A stretch of 64,000 nt of DNA from Sediminibacterium goheungense (GTDB lineage Bacteria; Bacteroidota; Bacteroidia; Chitinophagales; Chitinophagaceae): NCBI RefSeq assembly GCF_004361915.1, contig NZ_SNWP01000012.1:228584-292583 (forward strand), written 5' to 3'. Shown in pieces: positions 52,832 to 61,463 of the stretch. The notes beneath the pieces are model-generated. The model made no database searches, was not told the origin of the DNA, and was given only the letters and a program-made list of their open reading frames with translations. Every line of letters starts with the position of its first letter. Within the stretch, counting starts at the first letter, position 1. The position numbers and the translations under genes were made by a program.

Positions 52832-55390
52832 ATGCAATTCACTACAACATCGCAAAAAAAGTCAATCGCTGCATTGCAGGCCATAATATTGATGTGCGTG
52901 TTTTTCATTTGTTATAAAGCAAATGCCTTAGCTACTGATAGCATATCCGGAATACCTGTAAAACCTGTTTTACGTAGTACAAATCTTTGTGTAAATACTG
53001 AATTAAGTATAGAAGCCATTTCTCCGAAAGTAGAACGTATTGATTGGAAATATAACAGGCAAACTGTGCATACTTCATTTACGCCTGCATTGGTTAAAAC
53101 AGTTGCAGGTATTGGAGAAGGAACAGCAGCCGATGAATTCAGGTTCCCTTCGGGTATAACGGTAGATCGTTCAGGTAATATCTATATAGCTGATCAGTTT
53201 AACCACAGGGTTCAGCAATGGGTACCCGGTGCAGTTGCAGGAAAAACTGTAGCAGGTATTGGAGGACAGGGCGATGCTGCAAATCAGTTGAATTATCCCA
53301 TGGCCGTAGCGGTAGATGCAGCCGGCAATCTTTATGTAAGTGATGCTGCCAACAGCCGTATTCAAATGTTTACGCCCGGCTCATATATCGGAGTAACGGT
53401 AGCGGGCGGTAATGGAAGAGGTTATGGAGCGAATCAGCTGAATATGCCTTTTGGGATCTGCCTTGATCAGCATGGTAACCTTTATGTGGCAGATAATTAT
53501 AACCACAGGGTTCAGAAATGGGCTCCAGGGGCTATCGAAGGCATAACAGTGGCCGGAGGTAACGGGAAGGGTAATGCTGCGAATCAATTGCAATATCCAA
53601 GTAGTATAAAAGTTGATAAAAGTGGAACCTTGTTTATCGCAGATGCCGCTAACGACAGGGTACAGGCATGGAAGCCGGGTGCCAGAACCGGTATTACAGT
53701 TGCGGGTGGTAACGGAAGAGGAAAAGGAATGGCTCAATTGTATTTTCCTACGGATATCGCCTTGAATGAAGCAGGAGATATTTTTGTTTCCGATCAGACC
53801 AATCAACGTATCCAGTGCTGGAAATCGGGTGCAAAAACGGGTATCACTGTTGCAGGAGGCAATGGTCAGGGAAATGATATGAACCAGTTTAATTATCCTT
53901 ATGGATTGGCCGTTGATGAAGATGAGAATATATATGTTGCCGATCAGTACAATCACCGGATACAGTTTTTTCAAAATCCTGATGCTAAAATCAGCTATCA
54001 GTTTCAATTCAAAGCAACACGTCCGGGTTCTTATGAGGCTGATATTGTTTACAGAAATGGAGTAGTAGAAAAATCAGCAGTTTTAGAAGTGCATGATTTG
54101 CCGGTAATAACACCTATTCATACCGATGAAAATGTGTGTACTGGAAAACAATATCAGTTGCTCACGGATGAAAAAGATGTAAAATGGAAAAGCAGTAATA
54201 CCGCAATAGCTGAAATCAGTGCCGATGGTATATTAGTGGGTAAACAAAATGGTGTGGTGGTAATTTCTTATGAAATGCAGGATATGTTTGGATGTATCAA
54301 TAGTACCTCAAAAACCATAACCATGAAAGAAACACCCGCTGTGCCCGCTATAATGCTGGCGCCGGAACTGATACAGCAATCGGGCAATACACTTTTTAAG
54401 TCACAACAGCTTTGCGCCGGTACAAGTGTACCATTGAATAGGATGTTAACCACAGGCATATGGGGTAGTAGTGATACCAATATTGCAAAAGTAGAAAACG
54501 GCACCTTGAAAGGCGTCAGTGCAGGAAATGTGGCTATTTCATTTCTCGTTGAAAAAAATGGTTGTACAGCTGAAAGTAGAACTGAATTTGTGGTATTACC
54601 TGCAACAAACAGACCCGTAATACAGGGATATAATAAAATCATTAGCGGACAGGTTCAACAGCTCAATGCAGGAACAGAAACCGGTATCTGGAGCAGTTTA
54701 GTCGAAGATATAGCAACCATTGATCAACGTGGGTTTGTGAAGGGCATCCGTCCCGGATCATCTATAATTTCATTTGAAACCACAGACCATCAGGGTTGCC
54801 GGGTAAAAGCTGAGATACCTGTAACAGTTCAGCCTGAATCGCCATTGGTACAAGACGCCAGCTATGAGAACCGTCAACAACCCGCCTATATTCGTTTTGA
54901 TCAGCAGGTGACTGCTAAAGCGGGTGTTAAACTGGCATTCTTTGAAAATGCATCTTCCAATACCTTACCTGTGGAGCCAATTGTAAAAAACCAGCCCGGT
55001 ACATACCGGTTTTGGGTAGCAGCTATAGAGAATGGTATTGCGAGTCAGCGTGTAGCTTTTTCAGTAACCATTACAGAAGCTGTTACCACTCAGCAACTGG
55101 AGCCTGTTGTCATGGGAAACCCTGCCATTCAATTCTTTACAATTCAGTTAAAAAGTCGCAAAACAAATATGCCCATTACCATCCGTATTGCCGATATGCA
55201 GGGTAGGGTCATCGAACTTCGTCAGTCGGTACAGGCTAATAGTACCATTCAATTCGGTCAGAACTATCCTTCCGGACAATATATAGCAGAGATTGTACAG
55301 GGAGTTGAACGAAAAGTAGTGAGACTTATAAAAATGGGTGACGATAACAGGGCTGTAAGTTTTACATCAACGATACAGTATATCAAATAG
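52832..55390 (+). CDS. NHL-propeller/Big_2 secreted protein with T9SS sorting domain
   Basis: 852 residues from ATG 52832; a GTG at 52817 would add five residues. A hydrophobic signal segment lies near 14-34. About 88-385 is a six-bladed NHL beta-propeller: six repeats of about 49 residues with T-V-A-G-G-N-G, a Leu/Phe-Pro segment, V-D-x-x-G-N-x-Y-V-A-D and N-H-R-V-Q-x-W. Three Big_2-like domains follow (W-x-S-S-N/D-T-x-I-A motifs near 455, 545 and 625), then a T9SS type A sorting domain (about 765-838, homologous to that of the upstream giant protein). An unusual 14-residue tail follows the conserved R-L-I-K-M-G end. The function is unknown; likely exported to the surface. Confidence 0.9.
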   Translation: MQFTTTSQKKSIAALQAIILMCVFFICYKANALATDSISGIPVKPVLRSTNLCVNTELSIEAISPKVERIDWKYNRQTVHTSFTPALVKTVAGIGEGTAADEFRFPSGITVDRSGNIYIADQFNHRVQQWVPGAVAGKTVAGIGGQGDAANQLNYPMAVAVDAAGNLYVSDAANSRIQMFTPGSYIGVTVAGGNGRGYGANQLNMPFGICLDQHGNLYVADNYNHRVQKWAPGAIEGITVAGGNGKGNAANQLQYPSSIKVDKSGTLFIADAANDRVQAWKPGARTGITVAGGNGRGKGMAQLYFPTDIALNEAGDIFVSDQTNQRIQCWKSGAKTGITVAGGNGQGNDMNQFNYPYGLAVDEDENIYVADQYNHRIQFFQNPDAKISYQFQFKATRPGSYEADIVYRNGVVEKSAVLEVHDLPVITPIHTDENVCTGKQYQLLTDEKDVKWKSSNTAIAEISADGILVGKQNGVVVISYEMQDMFGCINSTSKTITMKETPAVPAIMLAPELIQQSGNTLFKSQQLCAGTSVPLNRMLTTGIWGSSDTNIAKVENGTLKGVSAGNVAISFLVEKNGCTAESRTEFVVLPATNRPVIQGYNKIISGQVQQLNAGTETGIWSSLVEDIATIDQRGFVKGIRPGSSIISFETTDHQGCRVKAEIPVTVQPESPLVQDASYENRQQPAYIRFDQQVTAKAGVKLAFFENASSNTLPVEPIVKNQPGTYRFWVAAIENGIASQRVAFSVTITEAVTTQQLEPVVMGNPAIQFFTIQLKSRKTNMPITIRIADMQGRVIELRQSVQANSTIQFGQNYPSGQYIAEIVQGVERKVVRLIKMGDDNRAVSFTSTIQYIK

Positions 55391-55451
55391 ACACTGGATA
55401 AATGATACTGCTTCTTAAAAATCTTTAGCTTCGCAGCCTAAGATTTTAGAT

Positions 55452-55844
55452 ATGAAATACGCCCAGCAGATAGGTATCCTCGCCGCAATCGGATTAATTG
55501 TTCTGTGCTTTTTCCCCTGGAGCATCGTAACCAGCAAAAACCTTGTTGTTTCCGGTTTTGCTGCGGAAGGTACCAGTTTTGGCAGACCTGGTTTATTTCA
55601 TGTGTTTTTTTGTTCAGCTGCTGCTTTGTTTTTTGCAATACCCCGTATTTGGGCTAAAAGAACCAATGTATTCATAGGCGCCATTAACCTGGCCTGGGCC
55701 ATTCGTAACTATGTACTGGTATCCAGTTGTATGTTGGGCGAGTGTCCCGAAAAACAACCCGCCTTATATGCTGTTCTCCTGCTGGCCATCCTGATTCAGA
55801 TCATGGTACTCTTCCCGAAAATACCAGTAGAAAATAAGAACTGA
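55452..55844 (+). CDS. Four-helix membrane protein, function unknown
   Basis: 130 residues. Hydrophobic segments about 6-24, 48-64, 70-92 and 103-122; a Cys pair in S-S-C-M-L-G-E-C-P lies in the loop after the third. Starts 61 nt after the NHL gene. The stop TGA at 55842-55844 is the first unit of a family B heptamer array. No family recognised. Confidence 0.7.
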   Translation: MKYAQQIGILAAIGLIVLCFFPWSIVTSKNLVVSGFAAEGTSFGRPGLFHVFFCSAAALFFAIPRIWAKRTNVFIGAINLAWAIRNYVLVSSCMLGECPEKQPALYAVLLLAILIQIMVLFPKIPVENKN

Positions 55845-55910
55845 TGGCAGATGGCAGATAGCAGATTTGAGATCCAAAATCTGACATCTGCCATCTGACA
55901 TCCAAAATCT
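55841..55910. repeat. Family B heptamer arrays, inverted arms
   Basis: Left arm units CTGATGG, CAGATGG, CAGATAG, CAGATTT; right arm units ATCTGAC, ATCTGCC, ATCTGAC. They lie between the convergent stops of the membrane protein (55844) and ornithine aminotransferase (55931). Confidence 0.85.
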
Positions 55911-55930
55911 CCTTTCTTATTTCTCTGTTC

Positions 55931-57160
55931 TTATAGCGTTTTCAGCGATCGGTCAATAATGTCTACCGCTTCTTTCACCTGATCAGCGTTAATGAGGAGT
56001 GGGGGGGCGAAGCGAATTTTATCGCCATGTGTGGGTTTTGCCAATAAACCATTTTCTTTCAGTGCCAGACACAGATCCCAGGATGCATCTTTGTTGGGAT
56101 GATCCATTACAATGGCATTCAAAAGCCCCTTGCCACGAATGGCTTTAATATAGGGTGAATGTAATTTGTGTAGCTCTTCTCTCAGTAATTCACCCATAAC
56201 AGCTGCATTGTCGGCCATTCTTTCATCTTTCAGTACATGGAGTGCTTCCATGGCAACTGCACAGGCAAGTGGGTTACCACCATACGTAGAGCCATGTTCT
56301 CCGGGTTTAATATTCAGCATGATATCATCATTAGCCAATACTGCTGAAACAGGCAGTACACCACCACTCAGGGCTTTTCCCAGAATAAGAATATCCGGTT
56401 TTACCTCTTCATGATCACAGGCTAACATTTTACCGGTTCGTGCCAGTCCGGTTTGTATTTCATCTGCTATAAACAATACATTGTACCTGCTGCAGAGTGC
56501 CCGCACAGATTTCAGGTATCCTTCATCCGGAACCACCACACCGGCTTCACCCTGTATGGGTTCTACCATAAATGCAGCCACATCGGGATCCTGAAGGGCT
56601 TTTTCAAGGGCCAGTGTATCATTATAAGGAATGAGTTCAAAACCCGGCATATATGGGCCAAAGCCTTTATAGCTGCTGGGATCATTCGAAGATGAAATGG
56701 CGGCCAGGGTTCTTCCCCAGAAATTACCTTCTGCAAAAATGATTTTAGCCTTGTTTTCGGCAACCCCTTTTTTTGTATAGGCCCATCTTCTTGCCAGTTT
56801 AATGGCTGTTTCACCCCCTTCAACACCCGTATTCATCGGCAGTACTTTCTCATAACCAAAATAAGCCGTAATGAAACGTGCATATTCTCCCAACAGGTTA
56901 TTATGAAAAGCGCGGGAGGTAAGGGTAAGTTTCTGGGCCTGTTGGGTGAGTGCCCGGATAATTCTTGGATGACAATGTCCCTGGTTCACAGCAGAATAAC
57001 CACTGAGAAAATCATAATAACGCTTGCCATCCACATCCCATAAAAAAACACCTTCCCCTCTTTCCAATACAACTGGTAAAGGATGATAATTGTGGGCACC
57101 ATATTGTTCTTCCAACTGCAGATACGCAGCTGTATTTGCTGAAATAGCATGAGTGAGCAT
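55931..57160 (-). CDS. rocD: Ornithine aminotransferase
   Basis: 409 residues from ATG 57160; upstream ATGs at 57169 and 57217 are possible but add residues not typical of the family. Class III PLP aminotransferase: [14 protein letters not shown] near 110, [11 protein letters not shown] (the conserved Asp/Gln pair), and Lys262 in I-L-G-K-A-L-S-G-G as the PLP lysine. The start [14 protein letters not shown] is characteristic of ornithine--oxo-acid transaminase. Interconverts ornithine and glutamate-5-semialdehyde. Convergent with the gene at 55452. Confidence 0.93.
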   Translation of the reverse strand: MLTHAISANTAAYLQLEEQYGAHNYHPLPVVLERGEGVFLWDVDGKRYYDFLSGYSAVNQGHCHPRIIRALTQQAQKLTLTSRAFHNNLLGEYARFITAYFGYEKVLPMNTGVEGGETAIKLARRWAYTKKGVAENKAKIIFAEGNFWGRTLAAISSSNDPSSYKGFGPYMPGFELIPYNDTLALEKALQDPDVAAFMVEPIQGEAGVVVPDEGYLKSVRALCSRYNVLFIADEIQTGLARTGKMLACDHEEVKPDILILGKALSGGVLPVSAVLANDDIMLNIKPGEHGSTYGGNPLACAVAMEALHVLKDERMADNAAVMGELLREELHKLHSPYIKAIRGKGLLNAIVMDHPNKDASWDLCLALKENGLLAKPTHGDKIRFAPPLLINADQVKEAVDIIDRSLKTL

Positions 57161-57414
57161 AAAAACCATTTTAAATAAAGTAATAGAAACCCATTTGCAA
57201 GGGTAATAACAAATCAAAAGCGATCCTTAACAGCAGGGATGATCGAGAAAATCAAGATTTAAGTGCAGGAAATGCATACAATGGTTTCTATATGCAAGAT
57301 ACGAAATTTGGATGAAAGAATAAAGGGTATGGAAGCTTTGCCAGTTCAAGGGATTAGACAGATAGGTAATTCGGGTCATAAAAAACCTTAATTTCAATAC
57401 CCTAATCTATCCGT

Positions 57415-58551
57415 ATGAAAAAATTCTTTCGCAGGTTATTGTGGATCATAGTCATTATTCTGGTGGCATTCAGTGCCTATGCATTTATATCAGGCAAAAC
57501 CTTTCTTTTTACGGCGGTACGGTACAATTTTGCCAACATCGATGACTATAAAAAATTTAGCAATAATACTGTTTCAGTTGCTACCCCGCAGCCCTGGGCA
57601 GAAGCAGCTGATTATAATAAAATCAGTTACCCTGATACCCTGAATGCATTGTTGGAAGAACTGGGTTCAGTAGCACTGCTGATGATCAGGAACAATGAAG
57701 TGGTGTATGAAAAATACTGGAAAGGATATGATGATAGTTCAAAATCGGGTTCTTTTTCCGTTGCCAAAAGTATAACCAGTGTATTGATCGGAGTGGCTCT
57801 GAAAGAAGGTAAAATAAAATCACTGGAGGAACCTGTGGGTAATTATCTGCCTGAATTTAAGGAAGGAGATAAGGCAAAGGTTCGTATAGTGGATCTGCTG
57901 ACCATGAGTAGCGGAACAGATTGGAATGAATCATACTGGAATCTTTTTTCAGTAACATCAGAAGCTTATTATGGAAATGATGTATATAAAACAGCAACAG
58001 GGGTGAATATGAAAGATAAGCCCGGGGCATTGCATTCGTATAAAAGCGGCGATACACAGTTATTAGGACTGCTGCTTGAAAAAGCAACCGGACAAAGCCT
58101 GAGCGATTATGCTTCACAGAAACTCTGGCAGCCGATCGGAGCTGAACATCCTGCGCTGTGGAGTACCGACAAAGAAAATGGACATATAAAAGCCTATTGT
58201 TGCTTTAATTCGAATGTCCGCGATTTTGCCCGTATCGGAAAACTTATGCTCGATAGTGGAAAATGGAATGGTACACCTATTATCGACAGTACCTATTGGG
58301 CCGCTTCTGTAAAACCTTGCGGTATAACCGATCTGAAAGGAAACAATTGCGATTATTATGGTTACCAGTGGTGGATAGATCCGGTAAATCCGGAAGTATT
58401 TTATGCAAGAGGTATATTAGGACAATATATAATTGTTATTCCTTCTAAAAAGACGATTCTTGTGAGATTGGGTGAAAAAACATCTAAAATCCGTGAACGA
58501 ACGGTGCCGAAAGAAGTCAGGTATCTTATTAACTGGGGGCTGAGGGGGTGA
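57415..58551 (+). CDS. Serine hydrolase, class C beta-lactamase family
   Basis: 378 residues. N-terminal membrane anchor/signal (about 8-28). Ser115-Val-Ala-Lys118 is the S-x-x-K nucleophile motif; Y-K-S-G-D is at the Y-x-N/S position; a C-terminal G-x-Y-I/G-Q-Y segment precedes the end at the K-T-G-like position, which is not clear. Likely a periplasmic esterase/peptidase; no resistance is implied. The stop is inside a heptamer array. Confidence 0.88.
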   Translation: MKKFFRRLLWIIVIILVAFSAYAFISGKTFLFTAVRYNFANIDDYKKFSNNTVSVATPQPWAEAADYNKISYPDTLNALLEELGSVALLMIRNNEVVYEKYWKGYDDSSKSGSFSVAKSITSVLIGVALKEGKIKSLEEPVGNYLPEFKEGDKAKVRIVDLLTMSSGTDWNESYWNLFSVTSEAYYGNDVYKTATGVNMKDKPGALHSYKSGDTQLLGLLLEKATGQSLSDYASQKLWQPIGAEHPALWSTDKENGHIKAYCCFNSNVRDFARIGKLMLDSGKWNGTPIIDSTYWAASVKPCGITDLKGNNCDYYGYQWWIDPVNPEVFYARGILGQYIIVIPSKKTILVRLGEKTSKIRERTVPKEVRYLINWGLRG

Positions 58552-58631
58552 ATGGGGTGAGTAGTGAGTAGTCAATAGTGCGTTTTTTTTCTTGTTTCTC
58601 TGGGCTGGCAGCTTTGAGCTTGTAGCTTTCC
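58545..58631. repeat. Family D and A heptamer array
   Basis: GTGAGTA, GTGAGTA and GTCAATA units directly follow the serine-hydrolase stop, then a T-run, then A-type units GGCAGCT, TTGAGCT and TGTAGCT (about 58605-58625). This is a single-arm array leading up to the GT2 gene. Confidence 0.7.
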
Positions 58632-58647
58632 TTTTCTCCTTATTTTC

Positions 58648-59697
58648 GTGCAAAACCATTTGTCATTGTCAGTTCCGTCGGTAGCTATTGTCATTCTCAA
58701 CTATAATGGGAGAAATCACCTGGAAACTTTTCTTCCTTCTGTGCTGGCATCTACTTATGCCAATAAAAGAGTGATTGTAGCTGATAATGCATCAACAGAT
58801 GATTCAATGGATTTTGTAAGAACACAATATCCCTCTGTTGAATGTTTATATAATCTCACAAACGAAGGTTTTGCGGGCGGTTATAACTGGGCACTGAATT
58901 TGGTGGAGGCTGACTATTACATATTGCTGAATTCTGATGTGTTGGTAACACCTAACTGGATTGAACCAGTGATCGCATTGATGGAAACCAATCGAAACAT
59001 TGCCGCCTGTCAGCCCAAATTATTATCCTATCACCAACCTGATTTATTTGAATATGCGGGCGCTGCCGGAGGGTGGATCGACAGCCTCGGTTATCCGTTT
59101 TCAAGAGGCCGTGTTTTTGATGTCTGTGAAAAAGATGAGGGGCAATATAATGATCCCCAGGTGGTGTTTTGGGCATCAGGTGCGGCTATGTTTGTAAGGG
59201 CTAAACTATACCATGAAACGGGTGGTCTGGATGGCCGTTTTTTTGCTCACCAGGAAGAAATTGATCTGTGCTGGCGTATGCAGCTGGCAGGGTATACCAT
59301 TATGAGTTGTCCGGGTTCAGTGGTTTATCATGTTGGAGGAGGTACCTTACCGAGAGGAGGAAGAAAAGTGTTTCTCAATTTCAGAAACAATTTATTGATG
59401 CTGGGAAAAAATCTGCCATGGTCTGAGAAAATATGGAAGCTGCCCCTGCGGTTTACATTAGATGGTATATCGGCCTGGAAAGGCTTGTTTACAGGGGATA
59501 CTGCTTTTTTTAAGGCGATTGTAAAGGCACATTGGGCAGTAGTGGGTATATGGTGGAGGGGGAAAAAAGAAAAAAACAAACAGCATCCTAAATCCATGAA
59601 ACAGTTGGGGGGCGTATATTCCGGAACGATTGTGTGGAACTATTTTGTCAAAAAACAAACACGTTTTCAGGAAATTATTGGCAGAAAGATTTTATAA
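58648..59697 (+). CDS. Glycosyltransferase family 2, rhamnosyltransferase-like
   Basis: 349 residues from GTG 58648. GT2 motifs: V-A-I-V-I-L-N-Y-N-G, I-V-A-D-N-A-S-T-D-D, Y-I-L-L-N-S-D-V (DxD position S-D-V), W-A-S-G-A-A-M-F-V-R, H-Q-E-E-I-D-L-C-W-R and a Y-H-V-G-G-G-T-L segment, the pattern of WbbL-type rhamnosyltransferases. The start is uncertain: a -7-like TATTTTCG overlaps 58641-58648, so translation may begin at TTG 58660 or 58666. Its place away from the main glycan cluster suggests a separate unit. Confidence 0.88.
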   Translation: MQNHLSLSVPSVAIVILNYNGRNHLETFLPSVLASTYANKRVIVADNASTDDSMDFVRTQYPSVECLYNLTNEGFAGGYNWALNLVEADYYILLNSDVLVTPNWIEPVIALMETNRNIAACQPKLLSYHQPDLFEYAGAAGGWIDSLGYPFSRGRVFDVCEKDEGQYNDPQVVFWASGAAMFVRAKLYHETGGLDGRFFAHQEEIDLCWRMQLAGYTIMSCPGSVVYHVGGGTLPRGGRKVFLNFRNNLLMLGKNLPWSEKIWKLPLRFTLDGISAWKGLFTGDTAFFKAIVKAHWAVVGIWWRGKKEKNKQHPKSMKQLGGVYSGTIVWNYFVKKQTRFQEIIGRKIL

Positions 59698-59720
59698 TCA
59701 AATCAGCTGCCTTATTTTTG
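59690..59720 (+). promoter_or_regulatory. Promoter of the 67-residue gene (TATTTTTG)
   Basis: TTTT at 59690-59693, 19 nt, then TATTTTTG (59713-59720) followed by CA. This gives an ATG about 18 nt downstream of the -7. Confidence 0.55.
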
Positions 59721-59737
59721 CAAAGCAATTAAAAATT

Positions 59738-59941
59738 ATGTCGAACGAACAACAAGCCGCAAAAGAAAAAGATTTTACCAGAAACTGGGTAAATTCATCT
59801 CGTTTTCTTTTCTATCTGCAAGTGTTTTGTATTCTAGCTTTTGTTTTAGGTGGATGTTATCGTCTGTATAACCAGCGTTACAAAGGGAAACCAGATGTTG
59901 AGGTGCAGGGCAGCAGCAAATACACCCCTGAATACAAATAA
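59738..59941 (+). CDS. 67-residue single-pass membrane protein
   Basis: ATG 59738 begins a polar, charged N-terminus (M-S-N-E-Q-Q-A-A-K-E-K), one hydrophobic helix (about 22-43: F-L-F-Y-L-Q-V-F-C-I-L-A-F-V-L-G-G-C) and a basic tail (Y-N-Q-R-Y-K-G-K). A longer frame from 59630 would overlap the GT2 gene. It has its own promoter at 59690-59720. No family recognised. Confidence 0.7.
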   Translation: MSNEQQAAKEKDFTRNWVNSSRFLFYLQVFCILAFVLGGCYRLYNQRYKGKPDVEVQGSSKYTPEYK

Positions 59942-59957
59942 AAAGTCAATAAAAAAT

Positions 59958-59987
59958 TTTGTCAGGAACTGCAGAATCCTATTTTTG
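59958..59987 (+). promoter_or_regulatory. tRNA-Gly promoter (TTTG, N18, TATTTTTG)
   Basis: TTTG at 59958-59961, 18 nt, TATTTTTG at 59980-59987, followed by CA. Both boxes are perfect. The tRNA starts 28 nt further on. Confidence 0.7.
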
Positions 59988-60015
59988 CACTCCCGATTTA
60001 GTTCTTACATCGATT

Positions 60016-60088
<73 letters not shown>

Positions 60089-60094
60089 CAAATT

Positions 60095-60127
60095 TCCCGT
60101 CCGTCATACGTGACGGGATTTTTTTTA
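60095..60127 (+). terminator. Terminator-like hairpin between tRNA genes
   Basis: TCCCGTC (60095-60101) pairs with GACGGGA (60112-60118), followed by eight T. It lies 6 nt after tRNA-Gly. Confidence 0.8.
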
Positions 60128-60154
60128 ACCAGCATTCCTGTTAAAGGAATAGGA

Positions 60155-60241
60155 GCCCTGGTGGTGGAACTGGTAGACACGCAGGACTTAAAATCCTGTT
60201 CGCCGAAAAAGCGAGTGCGGGTTCGATTCCCGCCTGGGGCA
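60155..60241 (+). tRNA. tRNA-Leu (TAA)
   Basis: Class II tRNA: 7-bp acceptor GCCCTGG/CTGGGGC, anticodon loop CTTAAAA (TAA), long variable arm (TTCGCCGAAAAAGCGAG region) and T-arm GCGGG/CCCGC around TTCGATT. CCA not encoded. Confidence 0.96.
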
Positions 60242-60245
60242 CAAT

Positions 60246-60274
60246 AAGTCGTTCAGATGTTGAGCGACTTTTTT
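60246..60274 (+). terminator. tRNA-Leu terminator
   Basis: AAGTCGTTCA (60246-60255) pairs with TTGAGCGACTT (60261-60270) through one G-T pair over a 5-nt loop, then TTTT. Confidence 0.9.
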
Positions 60275-60406
60275 GTTAGCAGGAATGACCAGATGCATTT
60301 CTTCAGCAGGTAGCTGCTAAACCAATTTTACCAATGATTATACGAACCTTAACAATGCTCTCTATGTAAAAACAATGCAACAGCATTTCTATACAAATGT
60401 GATGCA

Positions 60407-61006
60407 ATGTTGATATCAAAGAAAATCCGGATGCTTATTATAAGCTGCATCTTTTTTCTTCACTTATTGTCTGCACAATCAACTTTTCATTTCCGTCTGG
60501 CAGATTCTGCATTTACACTTACCCAACAAAAAGTGATTTACGATCTCTCTTATTTTTCCATTGCCTATCCTAATGGAGATGTACCCCGGGATCGGGGCGT
60601 ATGTACCGATGTCATCATTCGTGCTTACCGAAAACTCAACATCGATTTACATTAACTGGTACATGATGATATGCGTACCCATTTCAGTCAATATCCACAT
60701 GCGTGGGGACTGCGCGGACCCGATAAAAATATTGATCATCGAAGGATACCCAACCTCATGACTTTTTTTAAACGTTCAGGAGCATCGATACCGGTTACCA
60801 ATCATGCGGCTGATTATCAACCGGGTGATATTATTTGCTGGTTACTAAGGAGGGGGCTAAAACATATTGGAATAGTAAGCAAACAAAAAACAGCTGAACA
60901 TAAGCGTTACCTGATTATTCATAATATAGGAAGCGGACAGATGATAGAAGATGTACTTTTTGCCTATCCGATTATCGGGCACTACCGATTTGGCAGTGAT
61001 AACTAA
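60407..61006 (+). pseudogene. DUF1287 protein interrupted by an in-frame TAA
   Basis: Signal peptide (about 1-24), then a DUF1287-like pattern: V-I-Y-D, Y-P-N-G-D-V-P-R-D-R-G-V-C-T-D-V-I-I-R-A-Y-R-K-L-N-I-D-L-H, followed by a TAA at 60653-60655. Reading past it in the same frame gives L-V-H-D-D-M-R-T-H-F then W-G-L-R-G-P-D-K-N-I-D-H-R-R-I-P-N-L, P-G-D-I-I-C-W, H-I-G-I-V-S and the stop at 61006. The stop takes the place of a residue usually Gln/Glu-like in the family, so a single CAA-to-TAA change would explain it. A 111-residue internal restart at ATG 60671 is possible but would lack the signal peptide and the catalytic Cys. Confidence 0.85.
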
Positions 61007-61463
61007 TGAGTTAAAATGCAGACGGCAGCTTGATTTCTACAGGGAAATTCAGGTATGTGCATAATCTAAATCAATGATTTAAGCTGTTTTTAAGTTCAGA
61101 GAATGTTAAAATTTATAAGTTTGGTCTCCAAAGGCTTATGTATCAACTGCACATAAGTTCCTTTCTTTTATCCTATTTAATAGCCGAACCCAATTCTTTT
61201 GAAACAACCAAAGTTGATAATTATGGCTTAGCCTGTAATCATCTGCTTAGGCCAAACTAAACCTGAACAATCTAACTGAATGAGATCCGTACCACCTCTG
61301 ATGAGGTACCTACTTCTCCATGCACTACTACAACAGATTCGTGTTGTACCTACAGGTTTTATATCCTATATGAATTTATTATTGTCAATTACAAAAGCCT
61401 CAAAGAGGTTTTTATGTTGTAATAATATTGTACCAACATATTCCCTGATCACAACCCTTTGCT
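61007..61463 (+). other. Non-coding leader region of the large protein gene
   Basis: No convincing frame. A dyad TAAATCA-A-TGATTTA is at 61067-61081 and a lone -7-like TAAGTTTG at 61116-61123, about 340 nt before the ATG. A short hairpin with CCTC/GAGG and a T-run (61393-61413) resembles an attenuator. Promoter position is uncertain. Confidence 0.45.

Noticed and set aside
57161..57414. Small gene between rocD and the serine hydrolase
   Set aside because: All frames are short, without a start followed by a plausible protein; nothing else seen in this spacer.
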